Shown: piece by piece, positions 10,646 through 23,059 of the stretch
Numbering within the stretch: the first letter of the stretch is position 1
Layout: each line of letters starts with the position of its first letter
NCBI GenBank assembly: GCA_030035585.1
Contig: CM057469.1
Span: 62,203,501-62,267,500, forward strand
Length of the DNA: 64,000 nt
DNA from: Dugong dugon
Lineage: Eukaryota > Chordata > Mammalia > Sirenia > Dugongidae
Direction: 5' to 3'
Translations under genes and position numbers: made by a program
The notes under the pieces: model-generated
The model's database searches: none
What the model was told of the DNA's origin: nothing
The model's input: the letters and a program-made list of their open reading frames with translations, nothing else

Positions 10646-10768
10646 TTGTTAAGTGTTTACCAGTAACAGAACCAGAGAATGGGAGAGTTATCTGTGGTGC
10701 ACTGGAATCAGACCAAGAATATTCTAGTGGACCAGTGGTATGGTTTGAGTGTAATTCACGCTTCACTT
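10646..10768 (+). pseudogene. Truncated CFH CCP3 exon (relic)
   Basis: After a good acceptor (ttttttcag, 10645) the + strand reads VKCLPVTEPENG and continues to WFECNS, matching the first two thirds of factor H CCP3, including Cys1 and Cys2. Homology stops at about 10768 and runs into unrelated AT-rich DNA. Cys3, the conserved Trp, Cys4 and the donor site are absent, so the module cannot fold or splice normally. In CFH, CCP3 lies in the CCP1-4 region that binds C3b and supports factor I cofactor and decay-accelerating activity. The relic keeps its CFH-like position upstream of the CCP5 relic at 23.1 kb. The call rests on recognisable residue patterns, not an alignment. Confidence 0.85.
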
Positions 10769-11084
10769 ATTTTTTATTTGATCTTTTGAATATTTTTAGC
10801 TTTTATTATGAAAATATGCATTTCAACACATTGTCCATTATAAAGAATGTAAATAATAACTGACTTATTGAGCAGGTCGTATTTCCATAATTGATGTAAG
10901 TTCTTTATGAATGCCATCTCATTTTACCTTCTAAACAATTCTTTGATTTATGTACTGTTATTTTCTGTTTTATATTTGAAGAAACTGAGGTCCAAAGAAG
11001 TTAAATAACTTGCCCTAGCTCACTATGACATAAATGGTAGAATTAAGATTCAAACCTTGGTTATTTGACACCAAAGTCCATGGG
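10769..11084. other. Unassigned sequence replacing the 3' part of the CCP3 exon
   Basis: AT-rich and non-coding. 'gaaactgaggtccaaagaag' followed by 'ttaaataacttgccc' resembles a MIR-type SINE core, as a weak match. Confidence 0.3.
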
Positions 11085-11322
11085 CTCCCTTGGGGCTTTT
11101 TTTTAAATCTTTTTTTGGTTTCTTGTCTTTCTATACCATCCTTCCTTTCTTGTCTCCTGAACACGTTGCACCCTGTGCCATCTCTGCTCCTTCTTGATGG
11201 GCTGTGCAGTGCCATGTGGCTAGGGATCCTCTTCCCTAGTCTGTACCACCACGATGGTGGGTTCCCTTAGGCATGTTATTTTTTTCTTCCTTCTTTTCTT
11301 TTCTCCATTCATTGTCTCTCAT
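11085..11322 (+). mobile_element. Orphan L1 5'-UTR monomer
   Basis: About 240 bases nearly identical to the monomer region at 14620-14850 of the L1 at 13.6 kb. Shared strings include 'ctttttttggtttcttg', 'gctccttcttgatgggctgt' and 'cctcttccctagtctgtacc'. No other L1 part flanks it, so it is a detached piece of L1 promoter-monomer DNA. Confidence 0.75.
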
Positions 11323-11773
11323 AGGCTGAAATAGAATGGTAAACAATTCAAGCTGGATTATTATAATATTGGTCTCCAGAATGTAATTTTTTTTTAATTT
11401 TAAGAAGCAAGTATTTCTTATTTATTTCTACTGATCATTGTGATGACATTCTGTTTTTTAATAACACTTCTAGGAAGTGAGTCTGTTTTATGTTTGCTAT
11501 ATTTGCACTGTGAGTTTAATATAAACATTGGATGAATGAAATTGAATCCACTAAATTAATCTTTGCCTTTTAAAAATAATTCTGTAGTAAATTGTAAGCC
11601 AAGTTTCTTTATTTGTAATACTTCTGATGTGACTAATCTGATGATTTTGGCTTTTGCAATGAAACTTTATGTTCCATTTGTTTGACTTAGCACAGTACTT
11701 CATTTTACCAATACTCTGACAGAAATTTTTATTTTTTAACATCATCCAAAATTTCCAAATTCTTTAGACTTAC
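11323..11773. other. Unassigned AT-rich sequence
   Basis: No exon or repeat family recognised. Confidence 0.3.
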
Positions 11774-12290
11774 TGTCTTAGTCATCTAGTGCTGCTCTTA
11801 AAGAAATACCACAGGTGGATGGCTTTCACAAAGAGAAATTTATTTTCTCACAGTCTAGTAGGCTAGAAGTCCAAATTGAGGGCGTCCACTCCAGGGGAAG
11901 GCTTTCTCTGTTGGCTCTGGAGGAAGGTCCTCGTTGTCATCAGTCTTCCCCTGGACTAGAAGCTTCTCTGCGCAGGAACCTCGGGTCCAAAGGACGCGCT
12001 CTGCTCCAAGAGCTTCCTTCTTGGTGGTATGAGGTCCCAGTTCTCTGCTTGCTTCTCTTTCTTTTTATCTCTTGGGAGATAAAAACTGGTGCAGGCCACA
12101 CCCCAGGGAAACTCTCTTTACATTGGATCAGGGATGTGACCTGGGTAAGGGTGGTGTTACAATCCCACCCTAATCCTCTTTAACATAAAGTTACAATCAC
12201 GATATGGAGGATGACCACACAATTTTGGGAATTGTGGCCCAGCCAAATTGATATACACATTTTTGTGGGGACATAATTTAAACCATGACA
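11774..12290 (-). mobile_element. MaLR-like solo LTR, copy 2
   Basis: Same family as 7690-8208. The + strand starts 'tgtcttagtcatctagtgct' and ends 'aaaccatgaca', giving TG...CA ends on the minus strand. Flanking target duplication not clear. Internal open frames are incidental. Confidence 0.7.
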
Positions 12291-13385
12291 CATAGCCTAG
12301 TCTACCCGACAGTGAGATCCATACAGAAGCATTTCTCTTCTTAGGAATCCTTTCTAACAAAACTAGGTCTTAGAGTCAATGATGATTAACTAATACTGAT
12401 AGCCTAGCAAATACTGCATACTGTAGAGGCTTATGGAAGGGGTTTACATTTGTGCAACTAGTTTTCTGTGGCTAGTAAAAGCTTCCTGGAATTGCAGATG
12501 TGCAAGAAAAGTCTTAAAGAGAAAATGGACATATTTCAGAAGTTGAGGATGGGGTGAGTATGCCATGGGGAGGAAGATGCAAATGCACTGAGGCTTATGC
12601 TTATTTGTTGTTCATTGTTCACAGGGGCCCTAGTGTAGGAGGCAAGTAAGAAGTCAGTGATAGATTGTAGATAGGCCAGCGCAGGGTTCTGATGTGCTGT
12701 ATACATGACGCTGAAGAATTTGGCTCTTTTTCAGCCTGATTTGGGGATCAATGAAAGAGGATAAGTGGAGTGACAGTGACCAGATGGAAGACCATTAAGT
12801 TATACACTAGGAAAATGTACTAGAAAGATTGGAGGTTAAGGAAGCCATAATCCCTGGAAAAAAATGTTTGAGAGAAGGTGGTATCAAAGATGATGGTTTT
12901 TATTGACAGAAAAACTGGTGGATGGTGAGGCCACAAATGCAAAAAGTCAGTTACTTTTCAGAAACATAGTAAGAAAGAGTTAATTTCATTGACAGTGTTC
13001 AGATCATAATTATAATTGATAAGTGGAAAATGTGTGACTTTTGTCATTCACTTAGTAAAAATACCACAGTAAACATTTTATTCATGCATTTGAAGAATAT
13101 TACTGGCCATCATTTATTTAAAGGATGAACGAGTCCTCAAACCAAGTAAAATTAGCAAAATAAATTAATCAAAATTTTAATGTCCTTCAAAATGAATTTT
13201 AAGAACAATAGATAAATCATTCATGAAGCATTCAATTCAAAACAGAACTTTTGTTTGATTGGGTAATTTATGTAATGAAACTAAAGTTGTGTTTTTAAAT
13301 GACTATGTCTTTGGCACAGCCCTTTAATTCATAGTTAACGTTTTGGAATTTATTGTCTTCTATTTAGAAATTTCCTGTATTGTTG
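12291..13385. other. Unassigned unique sequence
   Basis: No CCP signature, RNA gene or repeat recognised. A CCP4 relic was looked for here because CCP4 should fall between the CCP3 and CCP5 relics, and none was seen. Confidence 0.35.
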
Positions 13386-13610
13386 TTCTTTGGTATTCCT
13401 TTTTTATTGTCCATATTCCCATGCTTATGAAGCATTTGAAAATACCATGGATTGAGTCAGGTGCACCTTAATCATCAAAGTGACATCTTTGATTTTTAGA
13501 ACTTTTAAGAGTATTTTTGCCACAGATTTGCCCAATGCAGTATATCATTTGATTTCTTGACTGCTGCTTCCATGGATATTGACTGTTGATACAAGAAGAG
13601 TGAAATCCTT
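13386..13610 (-). mobile_element. RTE-type LINE fragment, left half (split by L1)
   Basis: Minus-strand RTE sequence ('accttaatcatcaaagtgac', 'cttgactgctgcttccatgg') that stops at 13610 and continues at 20974 after the L1. Confidence 0.8.
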
Positions 13611-14099
13611 GGGGGCAGAGCCAACATGGCACTATAGACAGAAGCACCATGCTGTCCCTCCACACCAAAGATCTGCAAAACTAAGTAAAGCAGAGACAAA
13701 TATCGGTCCTGAGAACCTAAATGTCAAATGAAGGAATAAAGAACTTGACCAAGAACCAAATGGAAAAAGAAACTCACAGAGAACAGAGAGAGAGAGGAGA
13801 GCTATGGAGTGGAGGTCCCCTATTAGCTAACATGGCACAGATTCACTATCTTGGACCCCTTAGCCACCAAGAATGGTGGACAAGGAGTACGGGAAGGCAG
13901 CTTCATGGAGCTCCCAGCAGGAGAGAGAACAGCTGGTAACCAGTGATACATGGCTTTCCCACCCCCCACCCTTCTTCCCCCTGCTTGGCCTCCACTGCTG
14001 TCTGGTGGGCTCTGGTCACTTGGCTGGGGAAGTGCTGGCTCCTTACCACTGGGATTTGCTGGTCCCCACTGGCCGGCTCCTTCAGTGCCATTTTATTGT

Positions 14100-15300
14100 T
14101 GCTGTTGTTGCCTTTTTAAAGCTTCTTTTGGTTTCTTTTCTCTGTCTTATCTCCTTCCTTTCCTTTCTCTCGAACACCTGGCTCTGTGTGCCATCTCCAT
14201 TCCTTCTTGACAGTCTGTGTCACTTCTTCAGTCAGCACCGCCATGCTGGTGGGCTCCCTGGGGGCATTTTTTTTTCCTTTTTTTTTTTTTTCATTTCCCA
14301 GTTTCTTCTCTCTCTCTCTACCTTCCTTCTTTTCTTTTCTCCCAAATACCTGGCACTGTGTGCCATCTCTGCTCCTTTTTGACAGGTTGTGCCACCTCCC
14401 AGGTCTGTGCCACCATGCCAGTATGCTCCCTGAGGCCATTTCTTTTTCTTTGTTTCTCAGTTTCTTGTCAGTTTCTTGTCTCTCTCTACCTCCCTTCTTC
14501 TTTTTTCTCCCAGACACCTGGCTCCATGTGGCATCTCCACTCCCTCTTGACTGGCTGTGGAGTGCCACTCAGCTAGGGAGCCCTTTCCTGTGTCCACACC
14601 ACCAGACCAGTGGGCTCCCTTGAGGCTTTTTAAAATCTTTTTTTGGTTTCTTGTGTTTCAATACCATCCTTCCTTTCTTGTCTCCTGAAAACCTTACACC
14701 GTGCGCCATCTCTGCTCCTTCTTGATGGGCTGTGCAGTACCACATGGCTAGGGATCCTCTTCCCTAGTCTGTACCACCACGATGGTGGGCTCCCTTAGGC
14801 ATGTTATTTTTTTTTTCTTTTATTTTCTCCATTCCTTGTCTCTCTTTACCTTCTTTCTTTACCCTTCTCCTGAACACCTGGTGCTGTGTGCTGTCTCCAC
14901 TCCTCCTTGACGAGCTGTGCAGTGCCTCTTGGCTGGGGATCCACTTCCAGTGGACTCCTTTGGGGCATTTTATCTTCTTTTTTTCCCTGGGTTCTTGTCT
15001 CTTTCTACCTCATACCTTTCCTTCGTGCCAGTCACCTGACATCCTTTTTTTTTTTTTTTGTCTCAGTTTCTTATCTCTCTACGTTCCTTCCTTTACTTTC
15101 TTCTGACCATCTGGCCACATGTGCATTTCTCTCTTTTTTATTTAAAAAAAAAAATCTAGTTTATCTCGCTCTGACTTCCTTCCTTTCCTTTCTTCTGCCC
15201 AACTGGCTGCATATGTCACATCTGTCCATTCTTGATGGGCTGTGCCACACCACCCAGGTAGAAAGTCACCAGCATATGGCTTCCCTGGGTCTGTGCCACT
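14100..15300 (+). repeat. Tandem monomers in the L1 5' UTR
   Basis: A pyrimidine-rich unit of roughly 170-186 bases recurs. Its anchor (tccttcttgacnggctgtg-like) falls near 14196, 14366, 14537, 14712, 14898 and 15221. Units read 'ctccctgg' or 'ctcccttg', poly-T, 'tttcttgtctctctctacc', 'acctggc-ctgtgtgccatct'. This recalls the monomeric promoters of rodent L1s. The open frames crossing it arise from pyrimidine bias and are not genes. Confidence 0.75.
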
Positions 15301-15808
15301 CCAACAGCAACAGTAGGCGCTCTCAGCACTTTTTTTTTTTTTTGGCTTGTTTCTCTCTCATCTTTCTCTTCTTTCCCACATCTGCTTAGCTCCAGACATC
15401 ACATCTTCACCTTTCTCTCCTGCCTATCTGCACTGTGCACTGACCGTCACATCCCTGTGCGAGACAGGCACAGTATACCAGAACCTGCCCTGCTCTGACC
15501 CCCAGTGCCCCCCCATCAGCCCCAGTAAGTGCTGTAAACGACCCATCCCAGCCCCTGTACCTCTGCTGCACCTGCACTGCTGCACCATAGCTGAGTGACT
15601 GGCCCTGCACATTGAACAAGGTGGTGAGAAGTATCATGCCCACAGATGAGCAAACAACAAAGAACGGCTAGCCCGCATGCTCAGACATAACCAAATAAAA
15701 CAAAAAAGCAGGATGAAACAGATTTACTGTCAATAAATGAAGAAAATAATTACTGAATGATGCCAAGACAGCAGACAATAGGAAAATATTTAAAAAAAAC
15801 AGGACAGC

Positions 15809-16550
15809 ATGGTTCCAGTAGGCATCCAAAATAAAACATCAGATGACCTTCCAGCAGAAGAAGAAACACTGGAAGAATCTGAAAGAATATTCAAGTCTCT
15901 AATATTCAGGGCTATCCAAGAGACGAAGGAAAAAGTAGACAAAAATGAGGAAAAGGTAGACAAAATCATGGAAAAAACAGACAAAACGATGGAAGAATTC
16001 AGGAAAATAACAAACAAAATGTCAAACTCACAACTAGAAATCATACAAAAACAGCGATTAGAAATCCAAAAGATAAACAACAAGATTTCAGAAATGGAAA
16101 GTGTCATAGAAGGTTTGAGGAACATGTTTGAAACAGTGGCAAACAAGAACAGTGGAATTGGAAACAAATAATTGGATACCATTTTGTTTGAGTTAGAATC
16201 AGAGAAAAGATGAAGAAACCCTGAGAATCATATGGGATACAATCAAAAGCAAAAATATGGGAGTGATTGGAATTCCAGAACGGGGAGAAAATGGAAAACA
16301 CAGAGAGGATCACTGAAGAATTGCTGACAGAAAAGTTCCCCAATATCATGGAAGATGAAAAGCTGACCATCCAAGAAGCTCAACTAACCCCACATAGCAT
16401 ACATCCCAAAATAATAACACCAAAGCATATCGTAATCACACTCAGTAAAAACAAAGACAATGAAAGAATTCTGAGAGCAGATTGAGAAAAACAAAAAGTC
16501 ACATACAGAGGGTTAACAGTAAGACCAAGCACTGATTACCTGGCAGAAAC
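15809..16550 (+). pseudogene. L1 ORF1 relic
   Basis: Encodes the coiled-coil part of an L1 ORF1 protein (heptad-rich, Lys/Glu-rich, with LEIIQKQRLEIQKINNKI visible), an RNA-binding trimer in intact elements. The frame is lost after residue 120 and picked up again at 16267 (FPNIMEDEKLTIQEA), with further stops near 16485. It is non-functional. Confidence 0.85.
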
Positions 16551-17203
16551 CATGCAGGCAAGAAGGCAATGGGATGACATATACAAAACCTTGAAAGAAA
16601 ATATTGCCAACCAAGAATAATGCATTCTGCAAAACTCTCACTCAAATATGATGGTGAAATTAAGACATCTCCAGATAAACAGAAATTAAGGGAATATGTA
16701 AAAACCAAACAAAGCATACAAGAATTTTTAAAGAGAGTCTTTCAGTTAGAGAACAAACAACATCAGACAACAGCCTGTGTCTAGGATGCAAGACCGCATC
16801 AGCCAGACACCAACCTAGGTAATCAACTCTCAAGGATGAAACAAGACTAAAATATTTATCACAGGGAACCACTGAGGTTAATCTGTAAATGACAATAACA
16901 TCAGAACAATAAAAGAAGGAATAAACGGTATAGGTATAGAATCTTATAATGGAGAGGAAGGCAAGGTGATACCAAGTAACAAAAGACTGGTTCAGACTTA
17001 GGAGGATAAGGGTATATTTCAAGATAACCACAAAGAAAGTTAACAAACCTACTCATCAAAATAAGAAAAAAAGTCTCAGTAAACACAAAATCTACAAAAA
17101 TGAAAGAAAAGAAAGAAGAAAAATCCACAAACAAAAGAAACTGAGCACAGGAGAGTAAGAGGAACAAAGAAAATGTGAGTACCACAAAAAAAAGTCCCTA
17201 CAA

Positions 17204-20200
17204 ATGACAGCAGTAAACTCACACCTATTAATAAATACACTGAACGTAAATGGCCTATATGCACCCATAAAGAGACAGAGAATTACAGAATGGATAAAAA
17301 AGAAAAGACAGTACCCATAAACATGCTGTCTACAAGAGACACACTTTAGAAACAAAGACATAAATTTATTAAAAATCAAAGGATGGAAAAAAATACATCA
17401 AGGGAACAGCTACCAAAAAAGAGCAGGAGTGGCAATCTCAGATAAAATAGACTTTAAAGCAAAATCCACAGTAAAAGACAAAGGCATTATATAATGATTA
17501 AATGGACAATCCATCATGAAGACATAACCATAATAACCTAATAACCAAAAAAACTAACCTGATGCTGTTGAGTCAGTTCCTACTAATAGCAGCCCCATAG
17601 GACAGAGTAGAACTGCCCCATAGGGTTTCCAAGGAACGGCTGGAGGATTCAAACTGCCAACCTTTTGGTTAGCAGCCAACACATAATCTCTGTGCCATCA
17701 GGGCTCAGGGCTCCAAAATACATAAAACAAACTAACAGCACTGAAAAGAGAAATTGATAGTTTCACAGTAATAGTAGGAGACTTCAACACACTACTCTCA
17801 GTAAAGGACAGAACATCTAGAAAGAAACAACAAAGATACAGAAGACCTAAAAGGTACATTCACCCAACTTGACCTCATAGACATATATAGAATACTTCCC
17901 CCAACAACAGCAAAGTACACATTCTTTTCCAAAACACATGGAATGTTCTCCAGAATAGTCTACATCTTAGGCCACAAAACCTCAGAAAAATCCAGAACAC
18001 TGAGATGATACAAATTATCTTCTCTGATCACAACACCATCAATGCAGAAATTAACAACAGGAAGTGCAAAGAAAAAAATCAAATACATGGAAACTAAGTA
18101 ACACTCTGCTTAAAAACCACCAGGTAATAGAATAAATCAAAGAAGGAATAAAAAAATGTCTAAAATTAAACAGGAATGAAAATACATCATACCAAAACCT
18201 TTGGGAAACAGCAAAGGCAGTGCTCAGAGGTCAATTTATAGCAATAGTTTCACACATCAAAAAAGAAGAAAGGGACAAAATCAAAACATTAGCTATACAA
18301 CTCGAACAAATAGAGAACAGCAAAAGAAGCCCACAGCCACCAGAAGAAAGGAAATAATAAAAATCAAAGCAGAAATAAATGAAATAGAGAGTAGAAAAAC
18401 AATAGAAAGAATCTAAACCAAAAGTTCCTTCTTTGAAAGGATCAACAAAATCAGCAGACCGTTGACCAAACTGACAAAAGAAAAACAGGAGAGAATGCAA
18501 ATAGCCCAAATAAGAAATGCAGTGAGGGACATTTCAACAGACCCAACTGAAATAAAAAGATCATGACAGAGTATTATGAAAAACTGTACTACAACTTTGA
18601 AAAACTAGAGGAGATGGACAAATTTCTAGAAACACACTCCCTACCCAAACTAACAGAAACAGAAGTTGAAAATCTGAACAGACTCATAACAAGAGAAGAA
18701 ATTGAAAATTTAGTAAAAAACAAAACAAAAACAAAAACAAAAAAAACCTCCCAATAAAAAAGCCCTGGCCCAGAAGACTTCACTGGAGAATTCTATCAGA
18801 CATTCAGAGAGGAGCTTACACCAGTACTGTTCAAACTATTTCAGAACATAGAAAATGAAGGGATACTTCCTAATTCATTCTATGAAGCCAGCATAACCTA
18901 AATAACAAAACCAGGCAGGCACCACAAAAAAAGAAAATTAAAGACCAGTATCTTCCATGAATACATATGCAAAAATTTTCAACAAAATTCTAGCCTATAA
19001 AATTCAGCATCATATTAAAAAAAAAAAAAAAAAAGACACCACAACCATGTAAGATTCATACCACGTATGCAAGGGTGGTTCAGCATTAGAAAATCAATCA
19101 GCGTAATCCACCACATAAATAAAAGAATCATATGATCATCTCAATTGACATAGAAAAGGCACTTGACAAAGACCAACACCCATTCCTGATAAAAACTCTC
19201 AATAAAGTAGTTATAGAAGGGAAATTTCCCAACATAATAAAGGGCATCTGTACAAAACCAACAGCCAACATCATTCTTAATGGAAAGAGGCTGAAAAGAT
19301 TCCCCTTGAGAACAGGAAGAAGACAAAGATGCCCTTTATCACCATTCCTATTTAACATTGTGCTGGAAGTCCTAGCTAGAGCAGTAAGGCAAGAAAAAGA
19401 AATAAAGCACATCCAAATTGGTAATGAAGAAGTAAAACTGTGTGAATTTGTGGATAATATGATACTATACATAAAAAACCCAAAAGACTCCATGAGAAAA
19501 CTACTAAAAGAAAGATTCAGCAGAGTAGTAGGATATAAAATAAACATACAAAAATCAGTTGGATTCCTATACACCTATTAACAGAACGATGAAAAAGAAT
19601 TCAGGAAAACAATACCATTTATAGTAGCCCTTAAGAAAATAAAATACTTAGGACTGAATCTAACCAGGGATGTAAAAGACCTATACAAAGAAAACTACAA
19701 AACACTACTGCAAGAAACCAAAAGAGGCCTACATAAATAAAAAAACATACCATGCCCGTGGATAGGTAGACTCAACATTGTGAAAACAACAATTCTACCC
19801 AAAGCAATCTATAAATACAATGCAATCCCGATCCAGATACCAACAACATTTTTTAAAGAAATGGAAAAACTGATCATTAACTTTATATGGAAAGGGAAGA
19901 GGACCTGGTTAAGTAAAGCACTACTGAAGAATAAAGTAGGAGTACTCACACTACCTGATCTCAAAACCTACTGTATAGCTATGGTAGTCAAAACACCCTG
20001 GTACTGGTACAATGACAGTTACATTGACCAATGGAATAGAATTGAGAACACAGACGTAAATCCATCCACCTATGGTCACTTGATCCTCGACAAGGGCCCA
20101 AAGTCCCTAGGTGGGGAAAAGATAGTCTTTTTAACAAATGGTGCTTGCAAAATTCGATGTCCATCTGCAAAAAAAATGAAACAGAACCCATACTTCACAT

Positions 20201-20523
20201 TTATACACAAAAACTAATTCAAAATGGATCAAAGACCTAAATATAAAACCAAAAACTTTTTAAAGATCATAGAAGAAAATATAGGATCAACGCTAGAGGC
20301 CCTAATACACAGCATTAACAGCATACAAACCGTAACTAACAACACACAAACTCCAGAAGATAAGCTAGATAACTGGGATCTTCTAAAAATTAAACACTTA
20401 AGCTCATCAAAAGACTTCACCAAGAGAGTGAAAAGAGAACCTACCTGGGAAAAAATTTTTGACTATCACGAATCTGACAAAGATCTAATCTCTAAAATCT
20501 ACAGAAAAATCCAACTCCTCTAG
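17204..20523 (+). pseudogene. L1 ORF2 relic (endonuclease / reverse transcriptase)
   Basis: The start matches the L1 endonuclease N-terminus (INTLNVNGLYAPIK, then CLQETHF), with a stop before the QETHF motif. The reverse transcriptase domain is recognisable at 19132-19581, but its catalytic FADD box reads FVDN (19447-19458), so a catalytic Asp is replaced. The usual L1 C-terminal part follows at 19780-20523 with many stops. An AfroSINE interrupts it at 17552-17712. Confidence 0.85.
17552..17712 (-). mobile_element. AfroSINE inserted in L1 ORF2
   Basis: Complement copy from 'aacctgatgctgttgagtc' through 'ggacagagtagaactgccc' to 'gtgccatcagggctc'. It splits the L1 endonuclease region, so it is younger than the L1. 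Confidence 0.85.
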
Positions 20524-20973
20524 AAAAAAAAAGTCAAATAATTCAGTTAAAAAATGCACAAAGGTTATGAATAGGCACTTCACCAAAGAAGACATTCAAG
20601 CAGCTAACAACAACAACAAAAAAGACCAGACTTACTGGTCTGACAGAGACTGGAGAAACCCCAAGAGTATGGCCCAGATACCCTTTTAGCTCAATAATGG
20701 AGGCTCTCCTCAGCTTCATCCTTCAGCCAAAGATTAGATAGGCCCATAAAACAAAACAAGACTAAATGGGCACACCAGCCTGGATACAATGGTGAGAAGG
20801 CAGGAGAGGGCAGGAAAGCTGGTAAAAGGGAACCCAAGATTGAGAAGGGGAGAGTGTTGACATGTGGAGTTGGCAACCAATGTCACAAAACAATACATGT
20901 CCTAATTGTTTAATGAGAAGCTAGTTTGTTCTGTAAACCTTCATCTAAAGTAAGATGGAAAAAAAAAAAAAAA

Positions 20974-21130
20974 AAGAATGAACTCCTTGAGAACCTCAAT
21001 TTCTTTGCCATTTATCATGATGCTGTTTATTGGTCCAGTCATAAGGATTTTCACTTTCTTTATGATCAGGAGTAGTCCATACTGAAGGCTGTAGCCTTTT
21101 ACCTTCATCATAACAAAAGATGAAATAGAT
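20974..21130 (-). mobile_element. RTE-type LINE fragment, right half
   Basis: Continues the RTE broken at 13610: 'ccatttatcatgatgctgtt', 'tattggtccagtcataagg', 'gtagtccatactgaaggctg'. Confidence 0.8.
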
Positions 21131-22209
21131 AGCACCCAAAAAGTAAGTAGAATAAAGGAAGAGGAGCCAGAAAAAAATTAAATAAAAATAATATCTTAGA
21201 AGGAGGAGAAGCATTAGAACATAAAAATACAAGTCATTAGAGAACTTCAAGAAATCAGTGATCCACAGTCCCAAAATATTTCAGAGAAAATTATCTGTTC
21301 AGTTCAACAAATAGCTAAGAAGTCCATATTACATACCAACCAATGTAATATTTTCAATATAAAGAGTTTTTGAATTTGGAAACTGGAGAACATTTGTGAC
21401 TTTTGTCAGAGTAGTGCCAACACATGGAGGTGTTAGAAGCCAGGTAACAATGGGTTGAAGAATAAATTGGTGGAAAGAAAGTGGAGATAGAAGTTGTAAA
21501 ATGGTATTTTGAGGACCTGGTTTGTGAAAGCATGGAAGAATGTAGCACATAAGCAAAACTGGAACAAAAGGTTGGGAGAAAGAGTTTAAAATAGGACAAG
21601 CTTGCATGTCCATATGAGACAGAGTGGCTGACAACATGAGAGAGAAGAAAAGAATAAACAATGGTTTAAGATCAATGGGAAAACAAAAGGTCTGAAGATG
21701 AGAAGCTACCTGAATTTGAAAGAAACACCTTTATCTAAGACTTAAAAGGCTTAAGTATGAAATAGATTCAACTAAAGTTGAAGGAATTTTGAAATGGAGG
21801 GAAATCACAACTGGTAGTCTCAATTGTTTTCTGTGAACACAAGGACTTATTATTTGTTGGTGAAGGAGCAACTGGGTTAGGTTGCTTGAGGAAAGTGAGG
21901 AGAGTATGGGACAGTTCCTTTGGGGGAAAAAAGGAAGCAAATTAGGGACATATAAATGGGTTTCAGGCAATGCTGAGTTTCTACCACAGGTTTTTAGCTA
22001 AAATTACAACATGGCAGCAATAAACATGGTTATGTGGCTCTTCTACAACAATGCCTAAAAGGAATGATATTTTATTAGAAAAGGGAGCTTGAAAAGTTTA
22101 TCCGTTGCCAAGATTTAGCAGAGTTGATGGATAGGAATGAGAAGGAGCTTTATCAACTGAGATAGACTAGGTGAGACTATAGCTCACTAATTTAAACTGA
22201 TTGTCCCTT
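21131..22209. other. Unassigned unique sequence between CCP relics
   Basis: No CCP exon, RNA gene or repeat recognised. Confidence 0.3.
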
Positions 22210-22350
22210 TTTTTGGTAAATAAAGTTTGATTGGAATACAGCCATAGCCATTTTTTTTTATGTCTTCTTTTGTGCTATAATGGCACAGCTGAGGGGTTGT
22301 GATGAGAACTTCTATCTGGTGCTTTACAAAAAAAAGGTTTTCCAACCCCT
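22210..22350 (-). mobile_element. hAT-Charlie (MER1-group) DNA transposon fragment
   Basis: Ends 'ttttccaacccctgg', the complement of the CAGGGGTTGG-type terminal repeat. Internal 'ctatctggtgctttacaaa' and 'aaataaagtttgattggaa' are typical of this non-autonomous hAT family. Confidence 0.65.
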
Positions 22351-23059
22351 GGACTAAGTTGTTCTGTTATAGTTAAGGGAAATGTATCTCCAAATCACAG
22401 TAAGAAAGATATATCTCCAAATTTCAGTAGACTGATAAATCAAAGTGCATTTCCTGTTTGTGCTTCATTTCCAGTCTAGGTTAGAAGGGGACTCTATTCA
22501 TTATGTTAATTCAAGACTCAAGTGATGGAAATCTCATATCTCAATGTGCGTCCTTAATCACTGTAGCTGTGGGGAAGGGAACATAAAAATTCACACAATG
22601 GCTTTTAAAACTTTCTTCTTAAAGTGAAACATATACTTCCACATTTCATTGGCCTATACTAGTCATTTGTCTGTGTCTACATCAAAAAGGACAAGAATGA
22701 CCTATACAACTATGTATCTGGAAGGAAGAGAACCAGAATACTTGTAAATATTCCTTTAGACAACTACAGAAGCCAAGGAAGTGAAGAAAGTGGAAGGAAT
22801 GTTTGAAATGATGTATGAGACCATTGTCTGACATGGAATGTCATGAACTATGTGATGGCTTTGGAGAAATAGAAAGCTCACGAGTCCAAGGGGCACATAT
22901 ACATCAGTTAACAAATGTAATGGAGGGATATATGAGTGATATATGAGTGAGGAAGTATATGAGGCTGTGCTCATTTTTATGTTTTTTTTCTTTTTTTGTA
23001 CTAAGGATAAATAACCTCTACTTTTTAATTCTCATGTACCACATTGTGTTTCTTTTAAG
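22351..23059. other. Unassigned sequence upstream of CCP5 relic
   Basis: Non-coding. A pyrimidine-rich tract precedes the acceptor at 23058-23059. Confidence 0.35.

Larger units (their letters stand above)
13611..20973 (+). mobile_element. Near full-length L1 (LINE-1) with target-site duplication
   Basis: About 7.4 kb, from the 5' start (gggggcagagccaacatggc) to a poly-A run (20959-20973). It is flanked by a 15-base imperfect duplication: aagagtgaaatcctt (13596-13610) and aagaatgaactcctt (20974-20988). It contains a long 5' UTR of tandem monomers (14100-15300), damaged ORF1 and ORF2, and an AfroSINE at 17552-17712. A deletion near 20610 appears to join the late part of ORF2 to the 3' UTR. 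It inserted into an RTE copy. Confidence 0.9.

Noticed and set aside
11815..12183. 122-codon frame
   Set aside because: Entirely inside a MaLR-like LTR of which related copies occur twice more in the window.
12291..13385. Possible CCP4 relic between the CCP3 and CCP5 relics
   Set aside because: Searched by eye for a Cys...NG...Cys...W..C pattern in this unique stretch and at 21131-23059. None was found, though a badly decayed exon could be missed.
13873..15598. Long Phe/Leu/Ser-rich frames
   Set aside because: These are translations of the pyrimidine-rich L1 5'-UTR monomers, in several frames and both strands.
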